Assembly (NCBI RefSeq): GCF_000463015.1
Contig: NC_022247.1
Location: 2,294,001 to 2,358,000 of the forward strand
Direction of reading: 5' to 3'
Source of the DNA: Variovorax paradoxus B4
GTDB taxonomy: Bacteria > Pseudomonadota > Gammaproteobacteria > Burkholderiales > Burkholderiaceae_C
Length of the DNA: 64,000 bases
Shown here: in pieces, positions 1 through 8,509 of the stretch
Numbering within the stretch: position 1 is the first letter of the stretch
Layout: each line of letters starts with the position of its first letter
Notes under the pieces: model-generated
The model's input: the letters and a program-made list of their open reading frames with translations, nothing else
Told to the model about the DNA's origin: nothing
The model's database searches: none
Made by a program: the position numbers and the translations under genes

Positions 1-717
1 CAAGTCCCGGTGCATCAGCGACAGCACCTCGTCCTCTCGCGCTGTCAGCCGGACTGCAGGCGGTGTCGAACCCGTCGCCGGACGCCCGCCGACGACCGCC
101 AATCGCAGCACGGAAAGATAGAGTGCCTGCAATACCGGCCCCGGAAAGCCCAGGGTGCCTGCCAGCACGGCATCGAGCGATTGCGCGAACTGCTCAGCGT
201 TTGCTCCCCATTCGACGCAGCCGCGCGCCTGGATTCGGATCGCCGCATCCAGCCCCTTCGTCGAGGGCTGCTCCCAGCCAAGAAGCCAGTCGGTGGCTGG
301 AAAGTGGCGGCGCAGATCGTCCAGTTTGCCGACTCCTTCCGGGGAAAGAAGCCCGATGTCCACCAGCAGCAGACGAGGCGCCTGCTGGCGACAGCAGGCT
401 TCCAGGTCGCAGATGCTGTTCATCTCCGCCTGCTCGACCCGGTACGTCCGCTCGGGCCGGTGCCTCGACGCCAACAGGCCCGGTCCGAACAGCGTCGATG
501 CGCGGCTCGGGCAGCGTGCAATCAGAACTGAAACGCGAGTTTCGAGCGCACGCGGCGAAACAGATGGGCTCTCCACGCGAGCGGGATGAAGACATTTCGA
601 TGTGCGCAGCGCGGTCGGCGCGAATGGCGACGGCGGGCGAGAGTCTTGCGTTGACGGCCGCGGCTCTGCGTTCCACGCAGAGCCCAGCCCCGCAGACGAG
701 CGTGGGACCTGTTCCAT
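1..717 (-). CDS. LuxR-family (CsgD/NarL-like) transcriptional regulator, C-terminus outside window
   Basis: The reading frame is open from an ATG at 717 to the window edge (239 residues), so the last part of the DNA-binding domain is missing. The visible end LTAREDEVLSLMHRDL (from about residue 224) is the start of a LuxR/GerE helix-turn-helix. Before it lies a receiver-like domain: LLLVDIG carries a candidate phospho-acceptor Asp at about residue 120, but the conserved Lys of response regulators is replaced (GCVEWGA, Trp near 170), so activation by ordinary phosphorylation is doubtful. About 60 residues ahead of the receiver look like low-complexity extension, so the true start may be further in. 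A G-rich ribosome-binding stretch precedes the ATG. It is divergent from the RTX adhesin operon and is the obvious candidate regulator of it (inference from position). Confidence 0.75.
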   Translation of the reverse strand, partial: MEQVPRSSAGLGSAWNAEPRPSTQDSRPPSPFAPTALRTSKCLHPARVESPSVSPRALETRVSVLIARCPSRASTLFGPGLLASRHRPERTYRVEQAEMNSICDLEACCRQQAPRLLLVDIGLLSPEGVGKLDDLRRHFPATDWLLGWEQPSTKGLDAAIRIQARGCVEWGANAEQFAQSLDAVLAGTLGFPGPVLQALYLSVLRLAVVGGRPATGSTPPAVRLTAREDEVLSLMHRDL

Positions 718-1019
718 GTTTTCCCCCGCGGTGCCTGTTGAGTGCACCCTTGAATTAATGATAAAGGTTTACATGGTTGTCCGGAATGATTCCTGGCCGT
801 CGCAAGGTATCGAGATGTATGCCGGGTCAAGGCGCGACGGCCGGCGCGGCGCGTCATCCTATGGGTGACAACTTTCGAACTATGGACAGTGCGCGGGCCC
901 GCGGTTCAGCATCGTCTCTCCTTTGCTGATACGTGAGCCTGGTCCATTGCCAGCGAACGCAGCCCATTTCGAGTTGCGCGGTTCTCCGTCGGCCGAATTT
1001 CCTAACCCGAGGAGCGTTT
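718..1019 (+). promoter_or_regulatory. Control region of the RTX operon, conserved upstream of both giant paralogues
   Basis: No gene was found in these 302 bases. Positions 849-890 hold a block that recurs almost unchanged, in inverse orientation, at 26519-26560 ahead of the second giant gene: GCGCGTCATCCT, then TGGGTGACAACTTTC, then CTATGGACAG, with only a few differing bases. A second shared block, GCGGTTCAGCATCG, lies at 901-914 (26494-26507 in the other copy), and similarity continues to the start codons. This looks like a duplicated promoter/operator. No convincing -35/-10 pair was placed; TATGGA at 881-886 could be a -10. Confidence 0.65.
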
Positions 1020-4000
1020 ATGTCTGTGCTGATCACGACGGCCATTTCGACCGTCACCCTGGACGAATCCGCCGGTTTGCAGAACCCTGTCGCTACCCCC
1101 GCACCTGCGGAAGATGCTAACGACAATGACATTCTCGCAAGTTCGCTGCCGACCGTTTTCAGCAGCCGCCTGACCACCCTGGGTGCGGGGGCCCCGACCA
1201 AAGCTGCCTTGAGTGGCTATACCGGGAGCAACACCGGCGCCAACGCATTCACGTTCACCGCATCCGGCACAGTCACCGATGTCTCATTCACGGGCGCGAC
1301 CGGCGCTCCGCTCAATGGCCTGGACAGCGGTCTCAATACCGCCGATGGTGAAGACATCTTCCTGTTCACCGACACGACCAACAACAACATCGTCTTGGGG
1401 AAGACCAGCGCCGGTGTCATCGTGTTCGCCGCCTACCTGGAGGAAACGGGAACCCCGGTGTCGGGCGCCAAGATCTGGATGGTCCAGTATGAAGCGATAT
1501 CGAACCCCGATCCGACCAATCCCGACGATGCAGTCAACCTGTTGAACAAGGTCTTCGTCAGCGTCAGCCAGGACACGGAGTTCAATCTCGAAGGCGCGCC
1601 GTCTGGCCAGAACCTGTTCCTGATGTTCACGAAGGACAACCCGACGATCGTGGACGGCCGGATTTCCGAGGTGACGATCATCGCGACGGGAAAGGACCCG
1701 GCAAATCAGTCCGGGCCCAATCCCAACATCACCAGCGACGACATCAACATCAACACCGGTGACACGATCAACACCAGCCAGGCCGGCGGGCCGACCACGT
1801 TCGGCACCAACAGCCAGATGATCACCGAGCAGGAGGGCATCCGCTTTACGTTCGTGACCGGCGCCAGGGCGGACGTCACCATTCCGAACCTGGACCAGAA
1901 CGAGGCCGATCTGGAGTCGAACATCGACTTCACCGGCATGTTCGGAGCGAGGACTGCCGATTTTGACGTTGTGCAGTTGCAAAGCGGAAAGACTGCCCAG
2001 GTCAAGGTCACCGCATACAGCACGGCGGTCGAGTCCGGCAACAGCTTCATCGATGGCTATGCGGGCGACACGGTGGTTTCGATCACGAGCGTGCGCGTGC
2101 TCGACTCCGTGACCGGAGCGGTTCTTGAAAGCTTTTCGGGCGGCGCCGAGGGCGGCGCGAGTTCGACTATCGCCATATCCATCACTGGCGGCGTCGCGAT
2201 GATCACCGGCGTCAAGGCCGGCTACTCGATCGAATACACGACGTCGGCGGACCACAACCGCGTACTCGTCGAAAACGGGGCGACCCTCGATGCCACGGGC
2301 AACACCCACGCGGACTTCGACATCGGGGGGTTCAGGCTGCTGCAGGTTTCCGCCGCAACGGCAGAGGTCGGCTCGATGATGTTTTTCGAGGACGACGGGC
2401 CGAGCATCGTGGTGGCCGACACGGCACCCCCCGACGCGTTGACGGTGGACGAGACCCTCCTGGCCACCAACGCTTCGGCCAGCTTCGCCGACAACTTCTC
2501 CAGCACACCGAGCTATGGCGCGGACGGCGCAGGCACGGTCACCAGCGCCTACGCGCTGAGCTTGAAGACCAGCGGCGCGGACTCCGGGCTGGTTGACGTG
2601 GCCACGGGCAACAGCGTGTTCCTGTTCCTCAACGCCTCGGGCGTCGTCGAGGGGCGCCAGGGCACGGACGCCACGGCTGCCGCCACGGGCGATGTCGTCT
2701 TCACGGTGAGCGTCAGTGCTGCGGGCCTCGCCACGCTCGACCAGCAGCGTGCGATCGTGCACCCGGACACCACCAATCCGGACGATTCGAAGACACTCGC
2801 CGCGGCCGACCTGATCGTGCTGACGCGCACCGACACCATCACCGACCAGGACGGCGACCAGAGCACGGGTTCCGACTTCATCAACATCGGCCAGGCCTTG
2901 AACTTCGAGGACGACGGTCCGAGCATCGTGGTGGCCGACACGGCGCCCCCCGACGCGTTGACGGTGGACGAGACCCTTCTGGCCACCAACGCTTCGGCCA
3001 GCTTCGCCGACAACTTCTCCAGCACGCCGAACTACGGCGCGGATGGCGCGGGCACGGTCACCAGTGCCTACGCGCTGAGCGTCAAGAGTGCGGGCGTCGC
3101 CTCGGGCCTGGTCGACACCCTGACCAATCAAAGCGTGGTGCTGACCGTCAACGCAGGCGTTGTGGAAGGGCGCACCTCCATCAGTGGCGCGCTGGTCTTC
3201 ACCGTCAGCGTGGATGCTGCGGGCACGGTCACGCTCGACCAGTTGCGTGCGATCGTGCACCCGGACACCACCAATCCGGACGATTCGAAGACACTTGCCG
3301 CGGCCGACCTGATCGTGCTGACGCGCACCGACACCATCACCGACCAGGACGGAGACCAGAGCACGGGTTCCGACTTCATCAACATCGGCCAGGCCTTGAA
3401 CTTCGAGGATGACGGGCCGAGCATCGTGGTGGCCGACACGGCACCCCCCGACGCGTTGACGGTGGACGAGACCCTCCTGGCCACCAACGCTTCGGCCAGC
3501 TTCGCCGACAACTTCTCCAGCACACCGAGCTATGGCGCGGACGGCGCAGGCACGGTCACCAGCGCCTACGCGCTGAGCTTGAAGACCAGCGGCGCGGACT
3601 CCGGGCTGGTTGACGTGGCCACGGGCAACAGCGTGTTCCTGTTCCTCAACGCCTCGGGCGTCGTCGAGGGGCGCCAGGGCACGGACGCCACGGCTGCCGC
3701 CACGGGCGATGTCGTCTTCACGGTGAGCGTCAGTGCTGCGGGCCTCGTCACGCTCGACCAGCAGCGTGCGATCGTGCACCCGGACACCACCAATCCGGAC
3801 GATTCGAAGACGCTCGCCGCGGCCGACCTGATCGTGCTGACGCGCACCGACACCATCACCGACCAGGACGGCGACCAGAGCACGGGTTCCGACTTCATCA
3901 ACATCGGCCAGGCCTTGAACTTCGAGGATGACGGTCCGAGCATCGTGGTGGCCGACACGGCGCCCCCCGACGCGTTGACGGTGGACGAGACCCTTCTGGC

Positions 4001-6635
4001 CACCAACGCTTCGGCCAGCTTCGCCGACAACTTCTCCAGCACGCCGAACTACGGCGCGGATGGCGCGGGCACGGTCACCAGTGCCTACGCGCTGAGCGTC
4101 AAGAGTGCGGGCGTCGCCTCGGGCCTGGTCGACACCCTGACCAATCAAAGCGTGGTGCTGACCGTCAACGCAGGCGTTGTGGAAGGGCGCACCTCCATCA
4201 GTGGCGCGCTGGTCTTCACCGTCAGCGTGGATGCTGCGGGCACGGTCACGCTCGACCAGTTGCGTGCGATCGTGCACCCGGACACCACCAATCCGGACGA
4301 TTCGAAGACACTTGCCGCGGCCGACCTGATCGTGCTGACGCGCACCGACACCATCACCGACCAGGACGGCGACCAGAGCACGGGTTTCGACTTCATCAAC
4401 ATCGGCCAGGCCTTGAACTTCGAGGACGACGGTCCGAGCATCGTGGTGGCCGACACGGCGCCCCCCGACGCGTTGACGGTGGACGAGACCCTTCTGGCCA
4501 CCAACGCTTCGGCCAGCTTCGCCGACAACTTCTCCAGCACGCCGAACTACGGCGCGGATGGCGCGGGCACGGTCACCAGTGCCTACGCGCTGAGCGTCAA
4601 GAGTGCGGGCGTCGCCTCGGGCCTGGTCGACACCCTGACCAATCAAAGCGTGGTGCTGACCGTCAACGCAGGCGTTGTGGAAGGGCGCACCTCCATCAGT
4701 GGCGCGCTGGTCTTCACCGTCAGCGTGGATGCTGCGGGCCTCGTCACGCTCGACCAGCAGCGTGCGATCGTGCACCCGGACACCACCAATCCGGACGATT
4801 CGAAGACACTCGCCGCGGCCGACCTGATCGTGCTGACGCGCACCGACACCATCACCGACCAGGACGGCGACCAGAGCACGGGTTCCGACTTCATCAACAT
4901 CGGCCAGGCCTTGAACTTCGAGGACGACGGTCCGAGCATCGTTGCCCGCTCCGATCTCATTTACTCGAACACCAGCAACCCATCGCCCGGCGGCACTGGC
5001 GCCTTCGACTACGAGATCGGCGCCGACGCGCGGTTGAGCTACAGCTCCTCCAGCTCCGACTTTTCAGCGATCACGTTGACCGGCACGGTGGGCAGTGCGG
5101 CGATCACCAGCCCGACGGTGACCTGGTCCTCCGAGACTTCGACTGGCGCCTCGTTCGCTGTCAGCTTCAGCTACAAGCCGGATCCGAGTTCAGCGAACAC
5201 CACCAGCGCAACCGGAACGCTGAGCTTCGACAAGGTGAACGGCACCTATTCACTCGCGTTGACTGCGCCCATCGCGGGCTTCAGCACCGTCTCGACCGGT
5301 CAGGCCCTGGGTTTTACCGGCTACACGCAGGGCACACAGACGGTCGATCAGACGCAGCCCGACGTGTCGGTGGCTCAGCTGAGCAGCAACTTCTTCGTGC
5401 AGTTCACCGGATACAGCGAGCCGGGTGGCGGCACCGGTGCCAACAACATTCAGGCGATCGGTCCGGTGGACCCGTTGGGCACGGCCGACGGAACCGCCTA
5501 TGTGAACGGCGAGTTGTTCAAGCAGGCAGGGACGTGGGTGAGCGTGTCCAATCTGGCCAACGGCGTTGCGGGCGACACGATCCAGAAGGGAGAGGTTCTG
5601 GACCTCGATTTCTTCGCCGCGAACCCGTTCGGCATCACGACCACGACGCCGACAACGCAGGCCGCCGGCATGTTCCTCAAGTTCGACGGCATCGGCAGCG
5701 AGGATTTGGTTGTCGTGCTCAAACTGGTTGATCCGGACGACAACTCTCGCATCACGAAGGCCATCATCATCGACAACGCCGACATCATCAAGTTCGGCGG
5801 CACCATCCCGGCCCCGTACAGCATCACGCTCGACAACAACGATGGCGCGGTCATCATCGAGTCGAACGACTTCAACACCGGCTCTGAAAACTACGTCATC
5901 GAAGGTGCGCAACTGCTGGTGTCGACAGAAGGCGTGACGGGCACGGCCATCAACCTCAATCCGGTGACTGGAGCCGGTGGCGGCAGCACCACGTTCCAGG
6001 AATTTTCCGGAACACCTGGTACCGCCAACCCCGAAGCGGCCACGACCGACAACGATGTCATCAAGATCTCGGACATCGGGTTCGTCACTCTCAACAGCGG
6101 CCAACTCGACGCCAGCCTGCAATTCTCGTTGGCGGTCAAGGATGCCGATGGCGACGCAACCGCGACGCAGGTGCTGGATGTCAGCATCGTCGGTGGCACC
6201 ACCTTCACCGGCGGTGCGGATGACGAAGCGATCCAGGGCAGCGCCGGCAACGACACGCTCAACGGTGGCGCCGGCAACGACACGCTGACCGGCGGGCTGG
6301 GCAAGGACACGCTCACGGGGGGCGATGGCAACGATGTGTATGACTTCAATGCCGTTGCCGAGAGCCCGGCAGGTGCGAACAAGGACGTGATCTCCGGATT
6401 CACGAGCGGTGCGGACAAGATCGACCTGTCGGGCGTCGATGCCATTCCGGGCAACGGGGACGATGCGTTCAGCTACCTCGGCGATGGCGCGTTCACCGGC
6501 GTGGCCGGACAGCTGAGGTTCGACGTCGCAACCAACACGCTTCAGGCAGACGTCGACGGCAACGGCGTCGCCGACTTTGAAGTGCAGTTGGTGGGTGTCG
6601 TGGTGCCGCCGCCGCTCGGCGACATCATCGTGTAG
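1020..6635 (+). CDS. Giant RTX adhesin-like protein with DUF5801-type repeats, type I secreted
   Basis: A predicted secreted, calcium-binding surface or matrix protein of 1871 residues. I chose the ATG at 1020 because it follows GAGGAG and aligns with the start of the paralogue at 26406. The N-terminus carries STVTLDES, a retention-module-like start shared with the paralogue. Residues about 456-1299 are five tandem units of 166 or 173 residues that begin FEDDGPS and contain LTVDETLLATNAS and YGADGAGTVTS, typical of DUF5801 RTX proteins. Near residues 1735-1775 are GGAGNDTLNGG-type calcium-binding nonapeptides, followed by a C-terminal type I secretion target. There is no Sec signal peptide, as expected. 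The dedicated exporter genes follow directly. Likely role is adhesion or biofilm; the ligand is unknown. Confidence 0.9.
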   Translation: MSVLITTAISTVTLDESAGLQNPVATPAPAEDANDNDILASSLPTVFSSRLTTLGAGAPTKAALSGYTGSNTGANAFTFTASGTVTDVSFTGATGAPLNGLDSGLNTADGEDIFLFTDTTNNNIVLGKTSAGVIVFAAYLEETGTPVSGAKIWMVQYEAISNPDPTNPDDAVNLLNKVFVSVSQDTEFNLEGAPSGQNLFLMFTKDNPTIVDGRISEVTIIATGKDPANQSGPNPNITSDDININTGDTINTSQAGGPTTFGTNSQMITEQEGIRFTFVTGARADVTIPNLDQNEADLESNIDFTGMFGARTADFDVVQLQSGKTAQVKVTAYSTAVESGNSFIDGYAGDTVVSITSVRVLDSVTGAVLESFSGGAEGGASSTIAISITGGVAMITGVKAGYSIEYTTSADHNRVLVENGATLDATGNTHADFDIGGFRLLQVSAATAEVGSMMFFEDDGPSIVVADTAPPDALTVDETLLATNASASFADNFSSTPSYGADGAGTVTSAYALSLKTSGADSGLVDVATGNSVFLFLNASGVVEGRQGTDATAAATGDVVFTVSVSAAGLATLDQQRAIVHPDTTNPDDSKTLAAADLIVLTRTDTITDQDGDQSTGSDFINIGQALNFEDDGPSIVVADTAPPDALTVDETLLATNASASFADNFSSTPNYGADGAGTVTSAYALSVKSAGVASGLVDTLTNQSVVLTVNAGVVEGRTSISGALVFTVSVDAAGTVTLDQLRAIVHPDTTNPDDSKTLAAADLIVLTRTDTITDQDGDQSTGSDFINIGQALNFEDDGPSIVVADTAPPDALTVDETLLATNASASFADNFSSTPSYGADGAGTVTSAYALSLKTSGADSGLVDVATGNSVFLFLNASGVVEGRQGTDATAAATGDVVFTVSVSAAGLVTLDQQRAIVHPDTTNPDDSKTLAAADLIVLTRTDTITDQDGDQSTGSDFINIGQALNFEDDGPSIVVADTAPPDALTVDETLLATNASASFADNFSSTPNYGADGAGTVTSAYALSVKSAGVASGLVDTLTNQSVVLTVNAGVVEGRTSISGALVFTVSVDAAGTVTLDQLRAIVHPDTTNPDDSKTLAAADLIVLTRTDTITDQDGDQSTGFDFINIGQALNFEDDGPSIVVADTAPPDALTVDETLLATNASASFADNFSSTPNYGADGAGTVTSAYALSVKSAGVASGLVDTLTNQSVVLTVNAGVVEGRTSISGALVFTVSVDAAGLVTLDQQRAIVHPDTTNPDDSKTLAAADLIVLTRTDTITDQDGDQSTGSDFINIGQALNFEDDGPSIVARSDLIYSNTSNPSPGGTGAFDYEIGADARLSYSSSSSDFSAITLTGTVGSAAITSPTVTWSSETSTGASFAVSFSYKPDPSSANTTSATGTLSFDKVNGTYSLALTAPIAGFSTVSTGQALGFTGYTQGTQTVDQTQPDVSVAQLSSNFFVQFTGYSEPGGGTGANNIQAIGPVDPLGTADGTAYVNGELFKQAGTWVSVSNLANGVAGDTIQKGEVLDLDFFAANPFGITTTTPTTQAAGMFLKFDGIGSEDLVVVLKLVDPDDNSRITKAIIIDNADIIKFGGTIPAPYSITLDNNDGAVIIESNDFNTGSENYVIEGAQLLVSTEGVTGTAINLNPVTGAGGGSTTFQEFSGTPGTANPEAATTDNDVIKISDIGFVTLNSGQLDASLQFSLAVKDADGDATATQVLDVSIVGGTTFTGGADDEAIQGSAGNDTLNGGAGNDTLTGGLGKDTLTGGDGNDVYDFNAVAESPAGANKDVISGFTSGADKIDLSGVDAIPGNGDDAFSYLGDGAFTGVAGQLRFDVATNTLQADVDGNGVADFEVQLVGVVVPPPLGDIIV
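2385..4916 (+). repeat. Five tandem coding repeats in order A-B-A-B-B
   Basis: Units start at 2385, 2904, 3402, 3921 and 4419, with lengths 519, 498, 519, 498 and 498 bp. The A units (173 aa) differ from the B units (166 aa) in the middle third. The first A-B pair (2385-3401) and the second (3402-4418) are nearly identical over 1017 bp, so the array grew by duplication of a two-unit block and then by one more B. Confidence 0.9.
6226..6345 (+). repeat. RTX calcium-binding nonapeptide coding repeats
   Basis: Short coding repeats giving GSAGNDTL, GGAGNDTL, GGLGKDTL and GGDGNDVY near the C-terminus of the giant protein. These are the classical GGxGxD calcium sites that precede a type I secretion signal. 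The paralogue on the other strand stops just before the equivalent position. Confidence 0.85.
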
Positions 6636-6653
6636 GCCAGGGCATCGGGTTGG

Positions 6654-6683
6654 GACGAGGCGGCCATGCTGGCCGGCCTCGTC
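6654..6683 (+). promoter_or_regulatory. Intercistronic hairpin between adhesin and exporter genes
   Basis: Arms GACGAGGC and GCCTCGTC pair perfectly, and inner GGCC/GGCC adds four more pairs around a 5-nt loop. There is no T-run, so it is not a classical terminator. It lies 19 bases after the adhesin stop and 32 before the first exporter gene, a place suited to attenuating or processing the operon mRNA. Confidence 0.5.
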
Positions 6684-6715
6684 CAGGCTCATCGATGTCG
6701 AACGAGCGAGGCGGC

Positions 6716-8509
6716 ATGAAAGCTCAGGAAAAGTCCGACGGACTGCGGCACGCGGTGACAGCGCTCAACGCCTACTTCGTGCGGGCGGCCTGGTTCAGTG
6801 TGTGCTCCGGCCTTCTCTTGCTGGCTCCGAGCGCGTACATGCTCGAGGTGTATGGGCGGGTCTTGAGCAGCCGCAGTACGCTCACGCTGGCCATGCTGAC
6901 GTTGCTGGTCCTGGCCGCCTACTGCCTGATGGAAGTGCTCGACTGGGCGCGTGCCGAAGTGATGTACCGGGCCGGGCAGAAGCTCGATCAGAAGCTGCGA
7001 GACCGCGTGTTCGCCGCCATCTTCGAAGCCGGTCTCAAGCGCTTGCCGGGCGGGACCGTGCAGCCGCTCAACGACCTTCGCACCTTGCGGGAATTCCTGT
7101 ACTCACCGCCGCTGCTGGCGCTGATGGAAGCGCCGGTTGCGCTGGTCTTCATGGGGCTCATGTTCGCCATCAGCCCCGTGCTGGGCTGGTCGGCCGTGGT
7201 GGGCTCGCTGCTGCAGGTGTTCGTGGGCTGGCTCAACGACCGGAACACGCGGCCGCCGCTGGTGTCGGCCAATCGATGCGCGATCGAAGCGCAGCAGTAT
7301 GCGGATGCGGCGCTGCGAAATTCTCAGGTGATCGAGTCGATGGGCATGCTGCGGGACGTCCATCGCCGCTGGATGGGCAAGCGGCGCGATTTCCTGCAGC
7401 GCGAGGCCTTGGCCTCGGACAACGCCGGGGCCTACCAGGCCGTCAGCAAGTTCATGCAGGTCGCCATGGGTTCCCTGTTGCTCGGCCTGGGTGCCTGGCT
7501 GCTGCTGAAGAACCAGCTCAACGGCAACGCCGGAATGATGGTGGTCGGCTCGATCCTGGGCGGCCGGGCCTTGGCGCCGCTGGTGCTGCTGGTGGCGCAA
7601 TGGCGCATGGTGGTCCACGCGGGCGATGCATGGCAGCGGCTGGGCAGCCTGTTGAGCGCCATCGCGCCGCGGCCGCAGACGATGCCCTTGCCGCCGCCCA
7701 AAGGCGCGCTGCAAGTCGAAAGCCTTGTTGCAGGCGCTCCAGGCGCAGGCTCGGCCATCCTGAAGAACGTGGCCTTCAGCCTGTTGCCCGGAGAGGTGCT
7801 TGCCGTCGTGGGGCCCTCTGCCGCGGGAAAGACGACCCTGGCACGCCTCATCGTCGGACTTTGGCCGGCGGCGAGCGGCAAGGTGCGGCTGGACGGCGCG
7901 GATGTGTTCGCGTGGGACAAGGCCGAGCTCGGCCCGCACATCGGCTATCTGCCCCAGGACGTGGAGTTGCTCGAAGGCACCCTGGCCGAAAACATTGCGC
8001 GCTTTGGAGAGGTGCGGCCTTCGAAGGTCAAGGAGGCCGCGCTGGCCGTCGACCTGCATGCCTGCATCACGAGCCTTCCGCTGGGCTACGACAGCCCCGT
8101 CGGGCCCGAAGGCATGGTGCTGTCGGGCGGGCAGCGACAGCGGGTTGCATTGGCGCGCGCTCTTTACGGCGAGCCCGCGCTGGTGGTGCTCGACGAACCG
8201 AATTCGAGCCTCGACGATGCCGGTGACGCCGCGTTGACGGCCGCCATTCTGAAACTCAAGGCGCGCGGCACCACGTTCGTCGTCATGACGCACCGCACCA
8301 GCGTGCTGGCCGTGGCCGACAAGATGCTGGTGCTGTGCGATGGCGCGATGCAGGGGTTCGGCGCACGCGACGAAGTATTGGCCGCGCTGCGGCAAGCCGG
8401 TGAGCAGGCGATGGACCGCGTGCGCAAGGCGGCAAACCAGCCGGTGTCGAGACGGCGCGATGCCGAAAACGCCGCGAGTGCCGCGCCAGAGGCGAGCCCA
8501 CAGCCATGA
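6716..8509 (+). CDS. Type I secretion ABC transporter (PrtD family), first copy
   Basis: Inner-membrane export ATPase/permease of 597 residues for the RTX protein. The N-terminal half holds the transmembrane domain; the ATPase has Walker A GPSAAGKTT (Lys about 372), signature LSGGQRQR (about 469) and Walker B VVLDEP followed by NSSLDD. There is no peptidase C39 domain, as in PrtD/AprD. ATG 6716 is favoured over ATG 6695 because GAGGCGG lies just before it. Its stop overlaps the start of the next ABC gene (ATGA), which implies translational coupling. The tail after the ATPase is Ala/Arg rich and unconserved in appearance. Confidence 0.92.
   Translation: MKAQEKSDGLRHAVTALNAYFVRAAWFSVCSGLLLLAPSAYMLEVYGRVLSSRSTLTLAMLTLLVLAAYCLMEVLDWARAEVMYRAGQKLDQKLRDRVFAAIFEAGLKRLPGGTVQPLNDLRTLREFLYSPPLLALMEAPVALVFMGLMFAISPVLGWSAVVGSLLQVFVGWLNDRNTRPPLVSANRCAIEAQQYADAALRNSQVIESMGMLRDVHRRWMGKRRDFLQREALASDNAGAYQAVSKFMQVAMGSLLLGLGAWLLLKNQLNGNAGMMVVGSILGGRALAPLVLLVAQWRMVVHAGDAWQRLGSLLSAIAPRPQTMPLPPPKGALQVESLVAGAPGAGSAILKNVAFSLLPGEVLAVVGPSAAGKTTLARLIVGLWPAASGKVRLDGADVFAWDKAELGPHIGYLPQDVELLEGTLAENIARFGEVRPSKVKEAALAVDLHACITSLPLGYDSPVGPEGMVLSGGQRQRVALARALYGEPALVVLDEPNSSLDDAGDAALTAAILKLKARGTTFVVMTHRTSVLAVADKMLVLCDGAMQGFGARDEVLAALRQAGEQAMDRVRKAANQPVSRRRDAENAASAAPEASPQP

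Noticed and set aside
849..880. A CsgD consensus site (CGGGTGA-type) within the shared block
   Set aside because: Only the GGGTGA core agrees, which is too little to name the binding protein.
933..1019. Earlier start of the RTX protein at 933
   Set aside because: The extra 29 residues have no match in the paralogue, whose ribosome site and ATG align with 1020.
1284..4775. A 1163-codon open frame antisense to the RTX gene
   Set aside because: It mirrors the tandem repeats of the real gene, has Arg/His/Val-biased composition and no recognisable domain or ribosome site. Open antisense frames are expected opposite GC-rich coding repeats.
2385..4916. CRISPR-like regularly spaced repeats
   Set aside because: Units are about 500 bp, coding, and without short spacers; they are protein-domain repeats.
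6650..6716. Earlier start for the first ABC exporter at 6650
   Set aside because: That start would put the intercistronic hairpin in coding sequence and has no ribosome site; ATG 6716 has one.
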